This document shows, piece after piece, positions 19,309 through 28,773 of a stretch of DNA of 64,000 nucleotides. Position 1 is the first letter of the stretch; each line of letters starts with the position of its first letter. The position numbers were made by a program, and so were the translations under genes. The DNA is from Mycolicibacterium baixiangningiae. Lineage in GTDB: Bacteria > Actinomycetota > Actinomycetes > Mycobacteriales > Mycobacteriaceae. The notes beneath the pieces were generated by a model. The model did not search any database. It saw only the letters and a program-made list of their open reading frames with translations, and was not told the DNA's origin. The DNA lies in the NCBI RefSeq assembly GCF_016313185.1, contig NZ_CP066218.1:2976001-3040000 (forward strand), written 5' to 3'.

Positions 19309-19343
19309 CTGCACATATGTGCAGGCGCATTGACATATGAGCA
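19309..19343. promoter_or_regulatory. Tandem operators for the SorC-type regulator and rightward promoter
   Basis: CTGCACATATGTGCAG (19309-19324) is a perfect 16-bp palindrome. TGACATATGAGCA (19331-19343) is a degenerate second copy whose centre lies 20 bp away, on the same helix face. TTGACA at 19330-19335 can serve as a -35 for the rightward operon with TAGCAT at 19351-19356, so the second site would cover the promoter. Confidence 0.6.
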
Positions 19344-19430
19344 TAGGGCATAGCATGATCCACGCCACAACCCCTCAGATGAGTAGCTCACCGTACAGAT
19401 GAGCGGATGTGACCTGACCGGAGGCCGAGA

Positions 19431-20069
19431 GTGTGTACGGATGATCCCGGCTTGACGACTCTCGCCGGCGAGGTGCTCGCCCGTGAGGCCGCTGCGGTCG
19501 CCGGGCTCACCGGCTTCGTCGAGGAGGGTGTGGTCGCGGTGGCCCGTCGTCTGCTCGAGGTGACCGGCAAGGTGGTCACAACCGGCGCGGGCACGTCGGG
19601 GATCATGGCCGAACGCCTGGCCCACCTGCTGTCGGTGTGTGGCACCCCCGCCCTGTACCTGCCCGCCATGGACGCACTGCACGGCGGTATGGGCGCGGTG
19701 ACCCCCGACGACCTGGTGCTGGCCATCTCCAAGACCGGCCGGTCGGCCGAGTTGACCAGCCTCACCGAGCGTCTGGTCGAACGCGGGGTCGACGTCGTGG
19801 CGGTCACCGAGGACGCCGCAAGCCCGTTCGCGCTGGCCGCGACGCAGGTCCAGGAACTACCCCGCACCGCGTCGGACGCCGACCCCGGCGGCATGATCGC
19901 GATGGCCAGCACACTGGTCGTCGGGGCCTGGGGTGACGCGCTCGCGGTGGTGTCGATGGCACTGCGCCGCCACACCCTGCACGACGTCGTGCACAGCCAC
20001 CCCGCCGGTGGGGTCGGGGCCCGCGGGCACCGCCCCGGCGACGAGTCGGCGCCGGTGGTGCGCCCATGA
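19431..20069 (+). CDS. SIS-domain sugar-phosphate isomerase (KdsD/HxlB-like)
   Basis: A 212-residue single SIS domain: VVTTGAGTSGIMAERLAHLL binds the sugar phosphate, followed by DLVLAISKTGRSAELTSLTE and VVAVTEDAASPFALAATQV. The C-terminus keeps MALRRHTLHDVVHSHPAGG, similar to the tail of arabinose-5-P and hexulose-P isomerases, with the motif H-x3-HPAG. It probably interconverts a ketose and an aldose phosphate (for example arabinose-5-P and ribulose-5-P). GTG 19431 is the first gene of the ten-gene operon; it overlaps the kinase by 4 bp. Confidence 0.8.
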   Translation: MCTDDPGLTTLAGEVLAREAAAVAGLTGFVEEGVVAVARRLLEVTGKVVTTGAGTSGIMAERLAHLLSVCGTPALYLPAMDALHGGMGAVTPDDLVLAISKTGRSAELTSLTERLVERGVDVVAVTEDAASPFALAATQVQELPRTASDADPGGMIAMASTLVVGAWGDALAVVSMALRRHTLHDVVHSHPAGGVGARGHRPGDESAPVVRP

Positions 20070-21553
20070 CCGAATCAGCTGTGCTGGGCGTGGATTCGTC
20101 GACGCAGTCGTGCAAAGTCGAGATCCGCGATCTGACCACCGGAGAACTGCTGGGTCGTGGTGCGGCGCCCCATCCGCCGGCGTTCCCACCCCGCAGCGAA
20201 CAGCATCCGCTCGAATGGGTGTCGGCCCTCGCCAACGCCACCCGCGCTGCCATCGCCGACTGTCCCCGGCCACCGGTGATCCGCGCGATGTCGGTGGCCG
20301 CCCAGTGCCACGGTCTGGTCCTCCTCGACCTGCACGGCAACCCGCTGCGCGCGGCAAAGCTGTGGAACGACACCACCGGCGCCCCGGCACTGACCGCACT
20401 CGTCGACCGCATCGGTGTGCCGGCGTGGATCAACCGCACCGGGTCGGCGCCGACCGCGGCGTTCACCATCGCCAAACTCGCGTGGGTCGCCGAACACGAA
20501 CCCGAGGTACTCGACCGGGCGGCGGCGGTCCTGCTTCCGCACGACTACCTGACGCACTGGTTGACGGGGCGCCGGGTGACCGATCGGTCCGAGGCGTCGG
20601 GCACCGGATACTTCGACATCCGGACCGGGCGTTGGATCACCGACTATCTGGAGATGGCCGGCGGTGTGCGGGACTGGGACTCGATGCTGCCGACGGTCCT
20701 CGCGCCGTGTGAGCCCGCAGGCACGCTGCGCCCGGCCGCCGCCGAGGTCCTCGGCCTCGACGGCGATGTGGTGGTCGGACCGGGCGGCGGCGACCAGCAC
20801 GCCGCCTACCTCGGCCTGGGCCTGCGTGACGGCGATCAGTACATCGGCATCGGCACGTCGGGCGTGGTCGCAACGAGTTCGCGCACAACGGTTTTCGATC
20901 CGCTCGGCATGGTCGACGGGGTCGCCGACCTGACCGGTGGCTACCTGCCGCTGGTGAGCACCCTCAACTCGGCGCGGGTGTCCGACGTCGCCGCCCGGCT
21001 GCTGGGTACCGACCTGGCCGGGCTGGCCGACCTCGCGCTGGGCGCCGGCGACACGCAGGGGCCGGTGCTGGTGCCGTTCCTCGACGGCGAACGCAAACCC
21101 GACCGTCCGGACGCGCGCGGCGCCTTCGCCGACCTCACCTCGCACACCACCCGCGAGGAACTGGCGCGGGCGTTCGTGGAAGGGCCGCTGCTGTCGTTGA
21201 TGAGCGCACGCGACAGTCTGCGCGCCTGCGGTGTGGACGTCAGCGGCGCCGCGACCGCGGTCGGTGGCGGCACCCGCTCCCCGGCCACCCTGCAGATGCT
21301 GGCCGATCTGCTCGACGACGAGGTCACCGTGCTCGACGCCGACGAGGCCACCGCGCGCGGAGCCTGCATCCAGTCCGCCGCCGTCGTGACAGGCCGCGAC
21401 ATCGCCGGACTCGTCGACCTCGCCAAACAGTGGCAACCGCAGCAGCGGCACCGCGTTTCGCCGCGGCACACCGGTCGCGACCTCACCGCGCTGCGGGCTC
21501 GCTGGGCGGAACTCGCGGCGTCGCCGCTGCTGGAGTCCGGAGCCCACCGGTGA
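20066..21553 (+). CDS. FGGY-family carbohydrate kinase (xylulokinase-like)
   Basis: A 495-residue two-domain actin-fold kinase. It has the N-terminal phosphate motif GVDSSTQSCKVEI, the xylulokinase-like AAQCHGLVLLDLHGNPLRA and KLWNDTTGAPALT, the catalytic base D243 in GGGDQHAAYLGLG, and the C-terminal FGGY signature region GGGTRSPATLQMLADLLDD. The length is normal. It probably phosphorylates D-xylulose or a related ketose produced by the dehydrogenases in the operon. It overlaps the SIS gene by 4 bp and the epimerase-like gene by 4 bp. Confidence 0.88.
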   Translation: MTESAVLGVDSSTQSCKVEIRDLTTGELLGRGAAPHPPAFPPRSEQHPLEWVSALANATRAAIADCPRPPVIRAMSVAAQCHGLVLLDLHGNPLRAAKLWNDTTGAPALTALVDRIGVPAWINRTGSAPTAAFTIAKLAWVAEHEPEVLDRAAAVLLPHDYLTHWLTGRRVTDRSEASGTGYFDIRTGRWITDYLEMAGGVRDWDSMLPTVLAPCEPAGTLRPAAAEVLGLDGDVVVGPGGGDQHAAYLGLGLRDGDQYIGIGTSGVVATSSRTTVFDPLGMVDGVADLTGGYLPLVSTLNSARVSDVAARLLGTDLAGLADLALGAGDTQGPVLVPFLDGERKPDRPDARGAFADLTSHTTREELARAFVEGPLLSLMSARDSLRACGVDVSGAATAVGGGTRSPATLQMLADLLDDEVTVLDADEATARGACIQSAAVVTGRDIAGLVDLAKQWQPQQRHRVSPRHTGRDLTALRARWAELAASPLLESGAHR

Positions 21554-22197
21554 CCGCCACCGCGACGCTGGCGCCGTGGCACCGGGAGTTCCCCGGTCTG
21601 CTCGCCGGTTCGGTGTATGCGGTGTCACCGGAGGCTCGAACCGCGGCCGCCCTGATGATGCGTGACGCCGGGATCGATGTGCACGTCGACGTGATGGCCG
21701 ACGGCGAAGGCCTGCCCGCAGGCGTCAGCCCCGCCGAACTGTCCGACATCGCCACGGCGCTCGGCCCGTCTCGGTTCGACGTCCACCTGATCGGCTCGTC
21801 CGGATTCGTCGACGACGCACTACCGGACGTGCTGTCGCACGCGCCGCAGAAGGTGTTCCTGCCCTGGGCGGCGTTCACCGAGGAGCGCGCGAACGCCGTA
21901 CGAGACGCCGGCGGCTCGGCCTGGGTTGCGCTGTGGCAGGAGTGGGACGCGACCGGTGCCCCCGCGTGGCCGACACCTCCCGACGGGGTGCTGGTGATGC
22001 TCATCGAGCCGGGTACCCGCGCCCGCTGCCGGACCGACCGATTGGCCATCGTGAGAGCACTCGCGGCCCGACTACCGGTGATCGTCGACGGCGGGGTCAT
22101 GAAAGACATTGCGCCGCTGTGTGTCACGGCAGGCGTCGAATCGATGGTGGTCGGACGCGCGCTGCTGTCCGGCGCCGCAGACGGAGAGGGAGAGTGA
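21550..22197 (+). CDS. Ribulose-phosphate 3-epimerase-like TIM-barrel protein
   Basis: A 215-residue protein distantly related to ribulose-phosphate 3-epimerase. The epimerase landmarks survive: HVDVMADGEGLPAGVS matches the HxDVMDGxFVPN block, FDVHLIGSSGF matches DVHLM, and PVIVDGGVMKDIAPL matches the VDGG catalytic Asp with a following MVVGRALLSG phosphate loop. The N-terminus lacks the usual SILSADF strand (it reads LLAGSVYAVSPE). It may act on another ketose phosphate, such as an allulose- or erythrulose-type substrate. GTG 21550 overlaps the kinase stop. Confidence 0.72.
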   Translation: MTATATLAPWHREFPGLLAGSVYAVSPEARTAAALMMRDAGIDVHVDVMADGEGLPAGVSPAELSDIATALGPSRFDVHLIGSSGFVDDALPDVLSHAPQKVFLPWAAFTEERANAVRDAGGSAWVALWQEWDATGAPAWPTPPDGVLVMLIEPGTRARCRTDRLAIVRALAARLPVIVDGGVMKDIAPLCVTAGVESMVVGRALLSGAADGEGE

Positions 22198-22204
22198 GAG
22201 TGAG

Positions 22205-23233
22205 ATGACAGCTGTACAGGACGGCACCATGCGCGCGAGCGTCATGACCGGAGTGGGCATGCTGCAGATCGAGGAGCGGCCGGTGCCGGCTCCGGGTCCG
22301 CACGAAGTGCTCGTCGAGGTGGCCGCGGTCGGGGTGTGTGGATCGGACGTGCACTACTACCGCCACGGCCGGATCGGCGACTTCGTCGTCGAGGAGCCGA
22401 TGATCCTCGGCCACGAACTGTCCGGGCGCATCGCCGCCGTCGGCGAGGGCGTGGATGCCGGCCGGGTGGGGGAGCGCGTCGCGGTGGAGCCGCAGCATCC
22501 GTGCCGTCGCTGCAAGCAGTGCAAGGCCGGCCGCTACAACCTGTGCCCCGAGATGAAGTTCTACGCCACCCCGCCGATCGACGGCGCGTTCTGCCGCTAC
22601 GTCGTCATCGACGACGACTTCGCCCACGCCGTACCGGATTCGATGTCCGACGACGCCGCCGCGCTGCTCGAACCCCTGTCGGTGGCCATCACCACGATGC
22701 GGAAAGCGGGGATAGTCCCCGGATCGTCTGTCCTGATCGCCGGTGCAGGCCCGATCGGCGTCATCTGCGCGCAGGCGGCCCGCGCGTTCGGCGCCGCCCG
22801 CATCGTCGTCACCGACCTGGTGCCGTCGCGCCGGGAGAAGGCGTTGGCGTTCGGCGCCACCGAGGTGCTCGACCCCACGGCGGTCGACGTGTCGACCATC
22901 GAACCCGTCGACGCGTTCGTCGACGCCACCGGGGTTCCCGCGGCTGTGGTCAGCGGCATCAAGGCCGTCGGCCCGGCCGGCAGGGTGGTCCTGGTCGGCA
23001 TGGGTGCCGACGAGTACGCTCTGCCGGTCAGCCACATCGCGAATCTCGAGATCACCGTCACCGGTGTCTTCCGCTACACCGACACCTGGCCTGCGGCAAT
23101 ACATCTCGTCAACTCCGGCGCCGTGGATCTCGACGCCATGGTCACCGGCCGCTACGACCTGGAACACGTGGCCGACGCCCTCGACAGTGACACCGACCCA
23201 GCCAGCCTCAAGTCGATTGTGAACCCCTCATGA
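22205..23233 (+). CDS. Zinc-dependent polyol dehydrogenase (sorbitol/xylitol type)
   Basis: A 342-residue medium-chain dehydrogenase. CGSDVHYYRHGRIGDFVVEE and ILGHELSGRIAAVG are diagnostic of the sorbitol/xylitol dehydrogenase branch. The structural-zinc cysteines are in CRRCKQCKAGRYNLCPEM, and the nucleotide motif is IAGAGPIGVICAQAARAFGA with an acidic residue after it (VVTDLV), suggesting NAD+. It should oxidise a C2-hydroxyl of a polyol to a ketose. ATG 22205 follows GAG-rich sequence (GAGAGTGAGAGTGAG). It overlaps the next SDR by 4 bp. Confidence 0.9.
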   Translation: MTAVQDGTMRASVMTGVGMLQIEERPVPAPGPHEVLVEVAAVGVCGSDVHYYRHGRIGDFVVEEPMILGHELSGRIAAVGEGVDAGRVGERVAVEPQHPCRRCKQCKAGRYNLCPEMKFYATPPIDGAFCRYVVIDDDFAHAVPDSMSDDAAALLEPLSVAITTMRKAGIVPGSSVLIAGAGPIGVICAQAARAFGAARIVVTDLVPSRREKALAFGATEVLDPTAVDVSTIEPVDAFVDATGVPAAVVSGIKAVGPAGRVVLVGMGADEYALPVSHIANLEITVTGVFRYTDTWPAAIHLVNSGAVDLDAMVTGRYDLEHVADALDSDTDPASLKSIVNPS

Positions 23234-23997
23234 CGCAGAAGAACCCATTTGATCTGACCGGCCGCACCGCGCTGGTGACAGGTGGCAACCAAGGCCTCGG
23301 CCGGGCGTTCGCCCTCGGACTGGCCCAGGCCGGCGCTACCGTCGCCATCTCCGGACGCAGCGCCGAGCGCAACGCAAAGGTCGTGGAAGAGGCTGCTGCA
23401 GAGGGGGTCACGCTGCATCCGATCACCGCCGACATCACCCGCCAGGCCGATGTCGACCGGATGACCGACGAGGCCGTGTCCGCACTCGGGCACGTCGACA
23501 TCCTGGTCAACAATGCGGGCACCTGTTACCACGCCGAATCCTGGGACGTCACCGAGGAACAGTGGGATGCGGTCTTCGACCTCAACGTCAAGGCGTTGTG
23601 GGCGTGCTCGCTGGCCGCGGGTAAGCACATGCGTGAACGCGGCAGCGGCTCCATCATCAACATCGGGTCCATGTCGGGGCTGATCGTCAACCGGCCGCAG
23701 ATGCAGCCCGCCTACAACGCCTCCAAGGCCGCGGTGCACCATCTGACGAAATCGCTTGCCGCCGAGTGGGGCCCGTTGGGGATCCGGGTCAACGCGCTGG
23801 CGCCCGGCTACTGCAAGACCGAGATGGCCCCCGTCGACAAGCCGGAGTTCAAGCAGCACTGGATCGACGACACCCCGATGCTGCGTTACGCCATGCCCGA
23901 GGAGATCGCACCGTCGGTGGTGTTCCTGGCCAGCGATGCGTCGTCCTTCATCACCGGTTCGGTGCTGGTCGCCGACGGCGGGTACACAGCGTGGTGA
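23230..23997 (+). CDS. Short-chain dehydrogenase, second SDR of the polyol operon
   Basis: A 255-residue classical SDR: TALVTGGNQGLGRAFALGLA, NNAG in DILVNNAGTCYHAE, catalytic Ser in IINIGSMSGLIVNRPQ and Tyr-Lys in QPAYNASKAAVHHLTKSL. ISGRSAERN after beta-2 contains Arg and suggests NADP(H), unlike the SDR at 17553-18323. The pattern resembles mannitol/xylulose (D-arabinitol) reductases. It is translationally coupled on both sides (4-bp overlaps). Confidence 0.89.
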   Translation: MTQKNPFDLTGRTALVTGGNQGLGRAFALGLAQAGATVAISGRSAERNAKVVEEAAAEGVTLHPITADITRQADVDRMTDEAVSALGHVDILVNNAGTCYHAESWDVTEEQWDAVFDLNVKALWACSLAAGKHMRERGSGSIINIGSMSGLIVNRPQMQPAYNASKAAVHHLTKSLAAEWGPLGIRVNALAPGYCKTEMAPVDKPEFKQHWIDDTPMLRYAMPEEIAPSVVFLASDASSFITGSVLVADGGYTAW

Positions 23998-25037
23998 CGC
24001 CGGTCACCGCCAACCGGCGGGTGGTGGTGTCGTCGCTCGACGACGTCGTCGTCGAGACCGAGGTGGCGCACAGCCCGCAACCGGGAGAGACGCGGGTCAG
24101 GACGTCGGTGGTCGGCATCTGCGGGTCGGATCTGCACGCCGCGTGCGGGAGGCATCCGTTCATCGAGCTGCCCTACCGCCCCGGGCACGAGGCGGTCGGG
24201 GTCGTCGACGCCGTCGGCACCGGAGTGGACGAGAAGTGGCTCGGCACAAGGGTGACCATCGAACCCAACCTCGCCTGCGGGCACTGCACCCAGTGCCGGG
24301 CGGGCCGCTACAACATCTGCCGGGAACTGCTGGTGTTCGGCTGTCAGACCGCGGGAGCGCTCACCGACTCCTTCACCATCCCCGTCGACCGCCTCGTCGC
24401 GCTGCCCGACGAACTCGACGACCGTCACGCCATCCTGATCGAACCGCTGGCCACCCCCGTGCACACCGTCCGGCGCGCGGCCGAACTGGTCGGAGACCTT
24501 CGCGACCGGGCGGTCGTGGTGATCGGCGCCGGGCCCATCGGGCTGTTCACGCTGCTGGCCGCCCGGCACGCCGGGGCGCGGGTCGTCGTCGCCGACCTGC
24601 TCGAATCCAAACGAGCCCGCGCCGAACGCCTCGGCGCCGTGGGCAGTTTCGACCCCACCGCCGACGATGCGGTCACCACGGCGCAGCGGATGCTCGGCGG
24701 GCCGGCCGCCGTGGTCGTCGACTGCGTCTCACGGGAGAGCACCGTCGCGCTCGCGGTCGACCTCGTCGACAAGGGCGGTGCGGTGATGGTCGTCGGCGTC
24801 GCCGAAGGCTCCACCCCCGTGCCGCTCGGGCTCATCCAGGACCGCGAACTGGCGTTGGTGGGCAACCTGATGTACGTCCGCGAGGACTTCACCGCCGCGA
24901 TGGACCTGCTGTCGTCGGGCATCGTCCCGGTCGACGAGATCATCAGCGCGGACTTCGATATCGACCAGGCGGCGCAGGCGTTCGCCGCTTCGGCTGATCC
25001 GGAGAACGTCAAAGTGCTCGTGACGGTGGGGAGTTAG
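23994..25037 (+). CDS. Zinc-dependent alcohol dehydrogenase, second MDR of the polyol operon
   Basis: A 347-residue medium-chain dehydrogenase with catalytic-zinc Cys in ICGSDLHAACGRHPFIELP and GHEAVGVVDAVG, structural-zinc Cys in CGHCTQCRAGRYNIC, and nucleotide motif VIGAGPIGLFTLLAARHAGA. It differs clearly from the upstream sorbitol-type enzyme, so the two probably act on different positions or stereoisomers. The start is GTG 23994, which overlaps the SDR stop as GTGA; an adjacent GTG at 23991 is also possible. The ABC ATPase begins 2 bp after its stop. Confidence 0.88.
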   Translation: MTPVTANRRVVVSSLDDVVVETEVAHSPQPGETRVRTSVVGICGSDLHAACGRHPFIELPYRPGHEAVGVVDAVGTGVDEKWLGTRVTIEPNLACGHCTQCRAGRYNICRELLVFGCQTAGALTDSFTIPVDRLVALPDELDDRHAILIEPLATPVHTVRRAAELVGDLRDRAVVVIGAGPIGLFTLLAARHAGARVVVADLLESKRARAERLGAVGSFDPTADDAVTTAQRMLGGPAAVVVDCVSRESTVALAVDLVDKGGAVMVVGVAEGSTPVPLGLIQDRELALVGNLMYVREDFTAAMDLLSSGIVPVDEIISADFDIDQAAQAFAASADPENVKVLVTVGS

Positions 25038-25039
25038 CG

Positions 25040-26605
25040 ATGGCACAGCCGCTGCTCGAATGCACTGACATCGAGAAGAGTTTTCACGGGGTGCCGGTCC
25101 TCAAGGGGATCACCCTGCACCTCGAACCCGGCACCGTGACCGCGTTGGCCGGTGAGAACGGCGCAGGCAAGTCGACGCTGATGAAGATCATCAGCGGCCA
25201 GTACACCGCCGACCACGGCACCGTCACCGTGCAGGGCAACGAGCTCGCCTCGGGGAACACCAAGGACGCCGTCAAGCACGGGGTCGCCATCGTGCCGCAG
25301 GAGTTGGCCTCCATCGAGGACATGACGGTCTACGAAAACCTCTTCGTGGGACGGGAACTCACGGTCGGCCCGTTTCTCAACCGCCGGGCGATGATCGCCG
25401 AGGCCACCGACGCGCTGGCGGTTTTCGGCGTGAACATCTCGCCGACCGCGCGGATGGGCAGCCTGCCGGTCGGTCTGCGCCAGATCGTCGAGATCGTCAA
25501 GGCCGCGCGGACCGGCGCACAGGTGGTGATGCTCGACGAGCCGACCTCGGCGATCTCCGAGCGTGAGGTCGAAGGCCTGTACTCGATCGTGCGCCGGTTG
25601 CGCGAGCAGGGCGTGGCGATGGTGTACACCACCCACAAGATGGCCGAGATCCGCGCCATCGCCGACCGGGTGGTGGTGCTGCGCGACGGCGGCCTGATCC
25701 TGGACGAAGAGATCGGCGAGGTCTCCGACGACGACATCGTGACCGCCATGATCGGCCGCGAACTCGAGGCGCTGTTCCCCGAACGTCCACAGCCCTCCGA
25801 CGAAACCGTGCTCGAGGTCAAGGGTCTGCACGTCGAGGGTGCCACCGAACCGGTGTCGTTCACCGTCAGGGCCGGCGAGATCGTCGGGCTGGCAGGGCTG
25901 GTCGGTGCGGGACGTACCGAGCTGCTGGAGGCCGTCTTCGGGGCCCGGCACAGCACCGCGGGCGAGATCCTCGTGCGCGGCAAGCTCGTCAAGCGCAACT
26001 CACCGGCCGCCGCCATCGCCGAAGGCATGGCCATGGTGCCCGAGGACCGCAAGCTCTCCGGCGTGGTCCTGTCGATGAGCGTTCTGGACAACGGTTCTCT
26101 GCCCCGGCTCTCGGCGTTCTCCGTCCTCGGCTGGCTGCGTGGCAAGGCGCGCACCACAGCGGTGTCGGACGTGATGAAGTCGGTGCGGTTGCGCAGCCGG
26201 AACCTGTCCCAGGAGGTCGGCACGCTCTCCGGCGGTAACCAGCAGAAAGTCGTGTTGGCCCGCTGGCTCACCGGCAAGGTCAACGTGCTGCTGCTCGACG
26301 AGCCCACGCGCGGCGTCGACGTCGGCGCGCGCAGTGAGATCTACCGCATCATCACCGAATTCGCCGGGCAGGGCATGGCCGTGCTGATGGCGTCCTCGGA
26401 CATGCCCGAAGTCGTCGGCCTCTCGCACCGGGCGTTCGTCATGCGTGACGGCGCCCTGGTCGGAGAACTCGACCGCGAGGCCCTCGACCATCCGGAGGTC
26501 CAGGAGTCGGTGTTCAGGATGGCGACCGCGCTGGAGGCCAGACCCGCCGGGGAGAGCGAAGCGACGGGGGATTCAACGCGCAAGAACCAGGAGGCAGCAT
26601 CGTGA
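25040..26605 (+). CDS. Sugar ABC transporter ATP-binding protein (RbsA-type, two domains)
   Basis: A 521-residue tandem ABC ATPase of the ribose/monosaccharide (CUT2) class. The first domain has Walker A in AGENGAGKSTLMKIISGQY and Walker B in VVMLDEPTSAIS; its signature loop is weak (SLPVGLRQIVEIVKAA), as usual in this class. The second domain has a degenerate P-loop GLVGAGRTELLEAVFGA and the signature LSGGNQQKVVLARWL with Walker B VLLLDEPTRGVDVG. It energises uptake through the permease encoded next, which it overlaps by 4 bp. Confidence 0.95.
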   Translation: MAQPLLECTDIEKSFHGVPVLKGITLHLEPGTVTALAGENGAGKSTLMKIISGQYTADHGTVTVQGNELASGNTKDAVKHGVAIVPQELASIEDMTVYENLFVGRELTVGPFLNRRAMIAEATDALAVFGVNISPTARMGSLPVGLRQIVEIVKAARTGAQVVMLDEPTSAISEREVEGLYSIVRRLREQGVAMVYTTHKMAEIRAIADRVVVLRDGGLILDEEIGEVSDDDIVTAMIGRELEALFPERPQPSDETVLEVKGLHVEGATEPVSFTVRAGEIVGLAGLVGAGRTELLEAVFGARHSTAGEILVRGKLVKRNSPAAAIAEGMAMVPEDRKLSGVVLSMSVLDNGSLPRLSAFSVLGWLRGKARTTAVSDVMKSVRLRSRNLSQEVGTLSGGNQQKVVLARWLTGKVNVLLLDEPTRGVDVGARSEIYRIITEFAGQGMAVLMASSDMPEVVGLSHRAFVMRDGALVGELDREALDHPEVQESVFRMATALEARPAGESEATGDSTRKNQEAAS

Positions 26606-27630
26606 GCACCAAAGAAGACATTGCACCGGAATCCGGAGGCGCCGTCGTAGCGTCACCGATCACCGGTGAACCCGTGAAACTGTTCTCCCGGGAATGGCTC
26701 GGCGCCATGGCATTGCGCTATGCCATGTTCATCATCCTGCTGATGGTGATCTTCTACTTCAGCTACCGCAGCGCGCGGTTCTCGACGGTGGACAACCTCG
26801 TCACCATCCTGGTCGCCGCAGCGCCGTTCGCGCTGATCGCGCTCGGCCAGACGCTGGTGATCCTCACCGGCGGCATCGACCTGTCGGTGGGCAGCGTCAT
26901 CGCCGTCTCGGCCATGGCGGGTGCCGCTACCGCCAAGGCCAACCCCGGCCAGGTCTGGATGACGGTGCTCGTCGCGATGGGCGTTGGCCTCATCGTGGGT
27001 TCGCTGAACGGGATCCTGGTGTCGCGGATGAACGTTCCACCGTTCATCGCGACGTTGGGTACCTTGACCGCGGGCTCCGGAGCTGCGTATGTGATCGGTG
27101 GCGGCGCACCGATCAACGGCCTGCCCGCGGAGTTCGGGTCGATCGCCAACACCAAGATCCTGGGCCTGCAGATCCCGGTGCTCCTGATGATCATCGGCAT
27201 CATCGCTCTGGCCATCATCATGAAACGCACCACCTACGGCATGCGCGTCTACGCCGTCGGTGGCAACCGAAACGCCGCCGAGATCGCGGGTATCAACGCC
27301 AAGAACGTGCTGTTCAGCGTCTACGCATTCTCCGGCCTGCTCGCCGGTCTGTCCGGTGTCATGCTGGCCTCCCGAGTGATCTCCGGACCGCCCAACCTCG
27401 GCCAGGGTTACGAACTGGACGCCATCGCGGCTGTCGTCATCGGCGGCGCCAGCCTGATGGGTGGACGAGGCACCATCTGGGGAACGGCGTTGGGCCTGTT
27501 GATGATCCAGACGCTGAACAACGGTCTCGACATCCTGGTGGTGCCCGCGTACTGGCAGGACGTGATCAAGGGCGTGCTGATCGTCTCCGCGGTCGCCATC
27601 GACGTGTGGTCCTCGAAACGGCGAACGTGA
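26602..27630 (+). CDS. Sugar ABC transporter permease (RbsC/XylH-type)
   Basis: A 342-residue polytopic protein of the CUT2 permease family with about ten hydrophobic segments. GQTLVILTGGIDLSVGSVIA, FIATLGTLTAGSGAAYVIGG, VYAVGGNRNAAEIAGINAKN and AVVIGGASLMGGRGTIWGTA are highly conserved in ribose/xylose/xylitol permeases. It starts at GTG 26602 within the ATPase stop and is followed after 47 bp by the first binding-protein gene. Confidence 0.95.
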   Translation: MSTKEDIAPESGGAVVASPITGEPVKLFSREWLGAMALRYAMFIILLMVIFYFSYRSARFSTVDNLVTILVAAAPFALIALGQTLVILTGGIDLSVGSVIAVSAMAGAATAKANPGQVWMTVLVAMGVGLIVGSLNGILVSRMNVPPFIATLGTLTAGSGAAYVIGGGAPINGLPAEFGSIANTKILGLQIPVLLMIIGIIALAIIMKRTTYGMRVYAVGGNRNAAEIAGINAKNVLFSVYAFSGLLAGLSGVMLASRVISGPPNLGQGYELDAIAAVVIGGASLMGGRGTIWGTALGLLMIQTLNNGLDILVVPAYWQDVIKGVLIVSAVAIDVWSSKRRT

Positions 27631-27677
27631 CCTGAGCACGTGTTCATCCACACCGGAATATAGAGAAGAGAAGGCAT

Positions 27678-28727
27678 ATGACACTGGGGACAAAGACGTT
27701 CACCATTGCGTCGGCGGCCGTGCTGGGCCTCGGCCTGACCGCCTGCGGGGCGGGCGACACCGAAGCCGACGGCGACACCACCCGAATCGGCGTCACGGTG
27801 TACGACATGAGCTCGTTCATCACCGCGGGCAAGGAGGGGATGGAGGCCTACGCCGAAGACAACAACATCGAATTGGTGTGGAACTCGGCCAATCTCGACG
27901 TGTCGACTCAGGCGAGCCAGGTCGACTCCATGATCAATCAGGGCGTCGACGCGATCATCGTCGTCCCGGTGCAGGCGGATTCGCTCGCACCGCAGGTGGC
28001 GTCGGCCAAGGCCAAGGGCATCCCGCTGGTCCCCGTCAACGCCGCGCTCGACAACCCCGATGTCGCGGCGAGCGTGCAACCCGACGACGTGGCGGCCGGT
28101 GAGCAGGAGATGCAGATGATGGCCGAGCGCCTCGGGGGGCGCGGCAACATCGTGGTCCTGCAGGGCCCGCTCGGGCAGTCCGGCGAGATCGACCGCACCA
28201 AGGGCATCACCAACGTGCTCGCGCGCTATCCCGATATCAAGATCCTGGCGATGGACACCGCGAACTGGAAGCGCGACGAGGCCGTCAACAAGATGAAGAA
28301 CTGGATCTCCGGCTTCGGGCCGCAGATCAACGGTGTGGTCGCCGAGAACGACGACATGGGTCTCGGTGCGCTGCAGGCGCTGAAAGAGGTCGGCCGCAAC
28401 GACGTCCCGATCGTCGGGATCGACGGTATCGAGGACGGTCTCAACGCGGTCAAGACGGGTGAGTTCATCGGCACCTCACTGCAGAACGGCACCGTCGAAC
28501 TGGCCGCCGGGCTCGCGGTCGCCAACCGGCTGGCCTTGGGCGAACAGGTGGACACCGAACCGGTGTACGTGATGCCCGCCATCACCAAGGACAACGTCGA
28601 CGTCGCGATCGAGCACGTGGTGACCGAGCGGCAGAAGTTCCTCGACGGCCTGACCGATCTGACCAACAAGAACCTCGAAACCGGTGACATCGCCTACGAG
28701 GGCATCCCCGGTCAGAAGCAGCCGTGA
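27678..28727 (+). CDS. Sugar-binding lipoprotein, first of a tandem pair (RbsB-type)
   Basis: A 349-residue periplasmic-binding-protein type I lipoprotein. The signal peptide ends in a lipobox (LGLGLTAC), so it is anchored outside the membrane by a diacylglyceryl Cys. The mature domain includes [37 protein letters not shown] and [20 protein letters not shown], typical of ribose/xylitol-type binding proteins. AGAGAAG precedes ATG 27678. It captures the substrate for the RbsA/RbsC-like pair upstream. About 85% of mature residues match the next gene. Confidence 0.94.
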   Translation: MTLGTKTFTIASAAVLGLGLTACGAGDTEADGDTTRIGVTVYDMSSFITAGKEGMEAYAEDNNIELVWNSANLDVSTQASQVDSMINQGVDAIIVVPVQADSLAPQVASAKAKGIPLVPVNAALDNPDVAASVQPDDVAAGEQEMQMMAERLGGRGNIVVLQGPLGQSGEIDRTKGITNVLARYPDIKILAMDTANWKRDEAVNKMKNWISGFGPQINGVVAENDDMGLGALQALKEVGRNDVPIVGIDGIEDGLNAVKTGEFIGTSLQNGTVELAAGLAVANRLALGEQVDTEPVYVMPAITKDNVDVAIEHVVTERQKFLDGLTDLTNKNLETGDIAYEGIPGQKQP

Positions 28728-28773
28728 TCGCCAAATGAGTAGTTCACATCGAAAGAGAGCGAGACAACAACAG

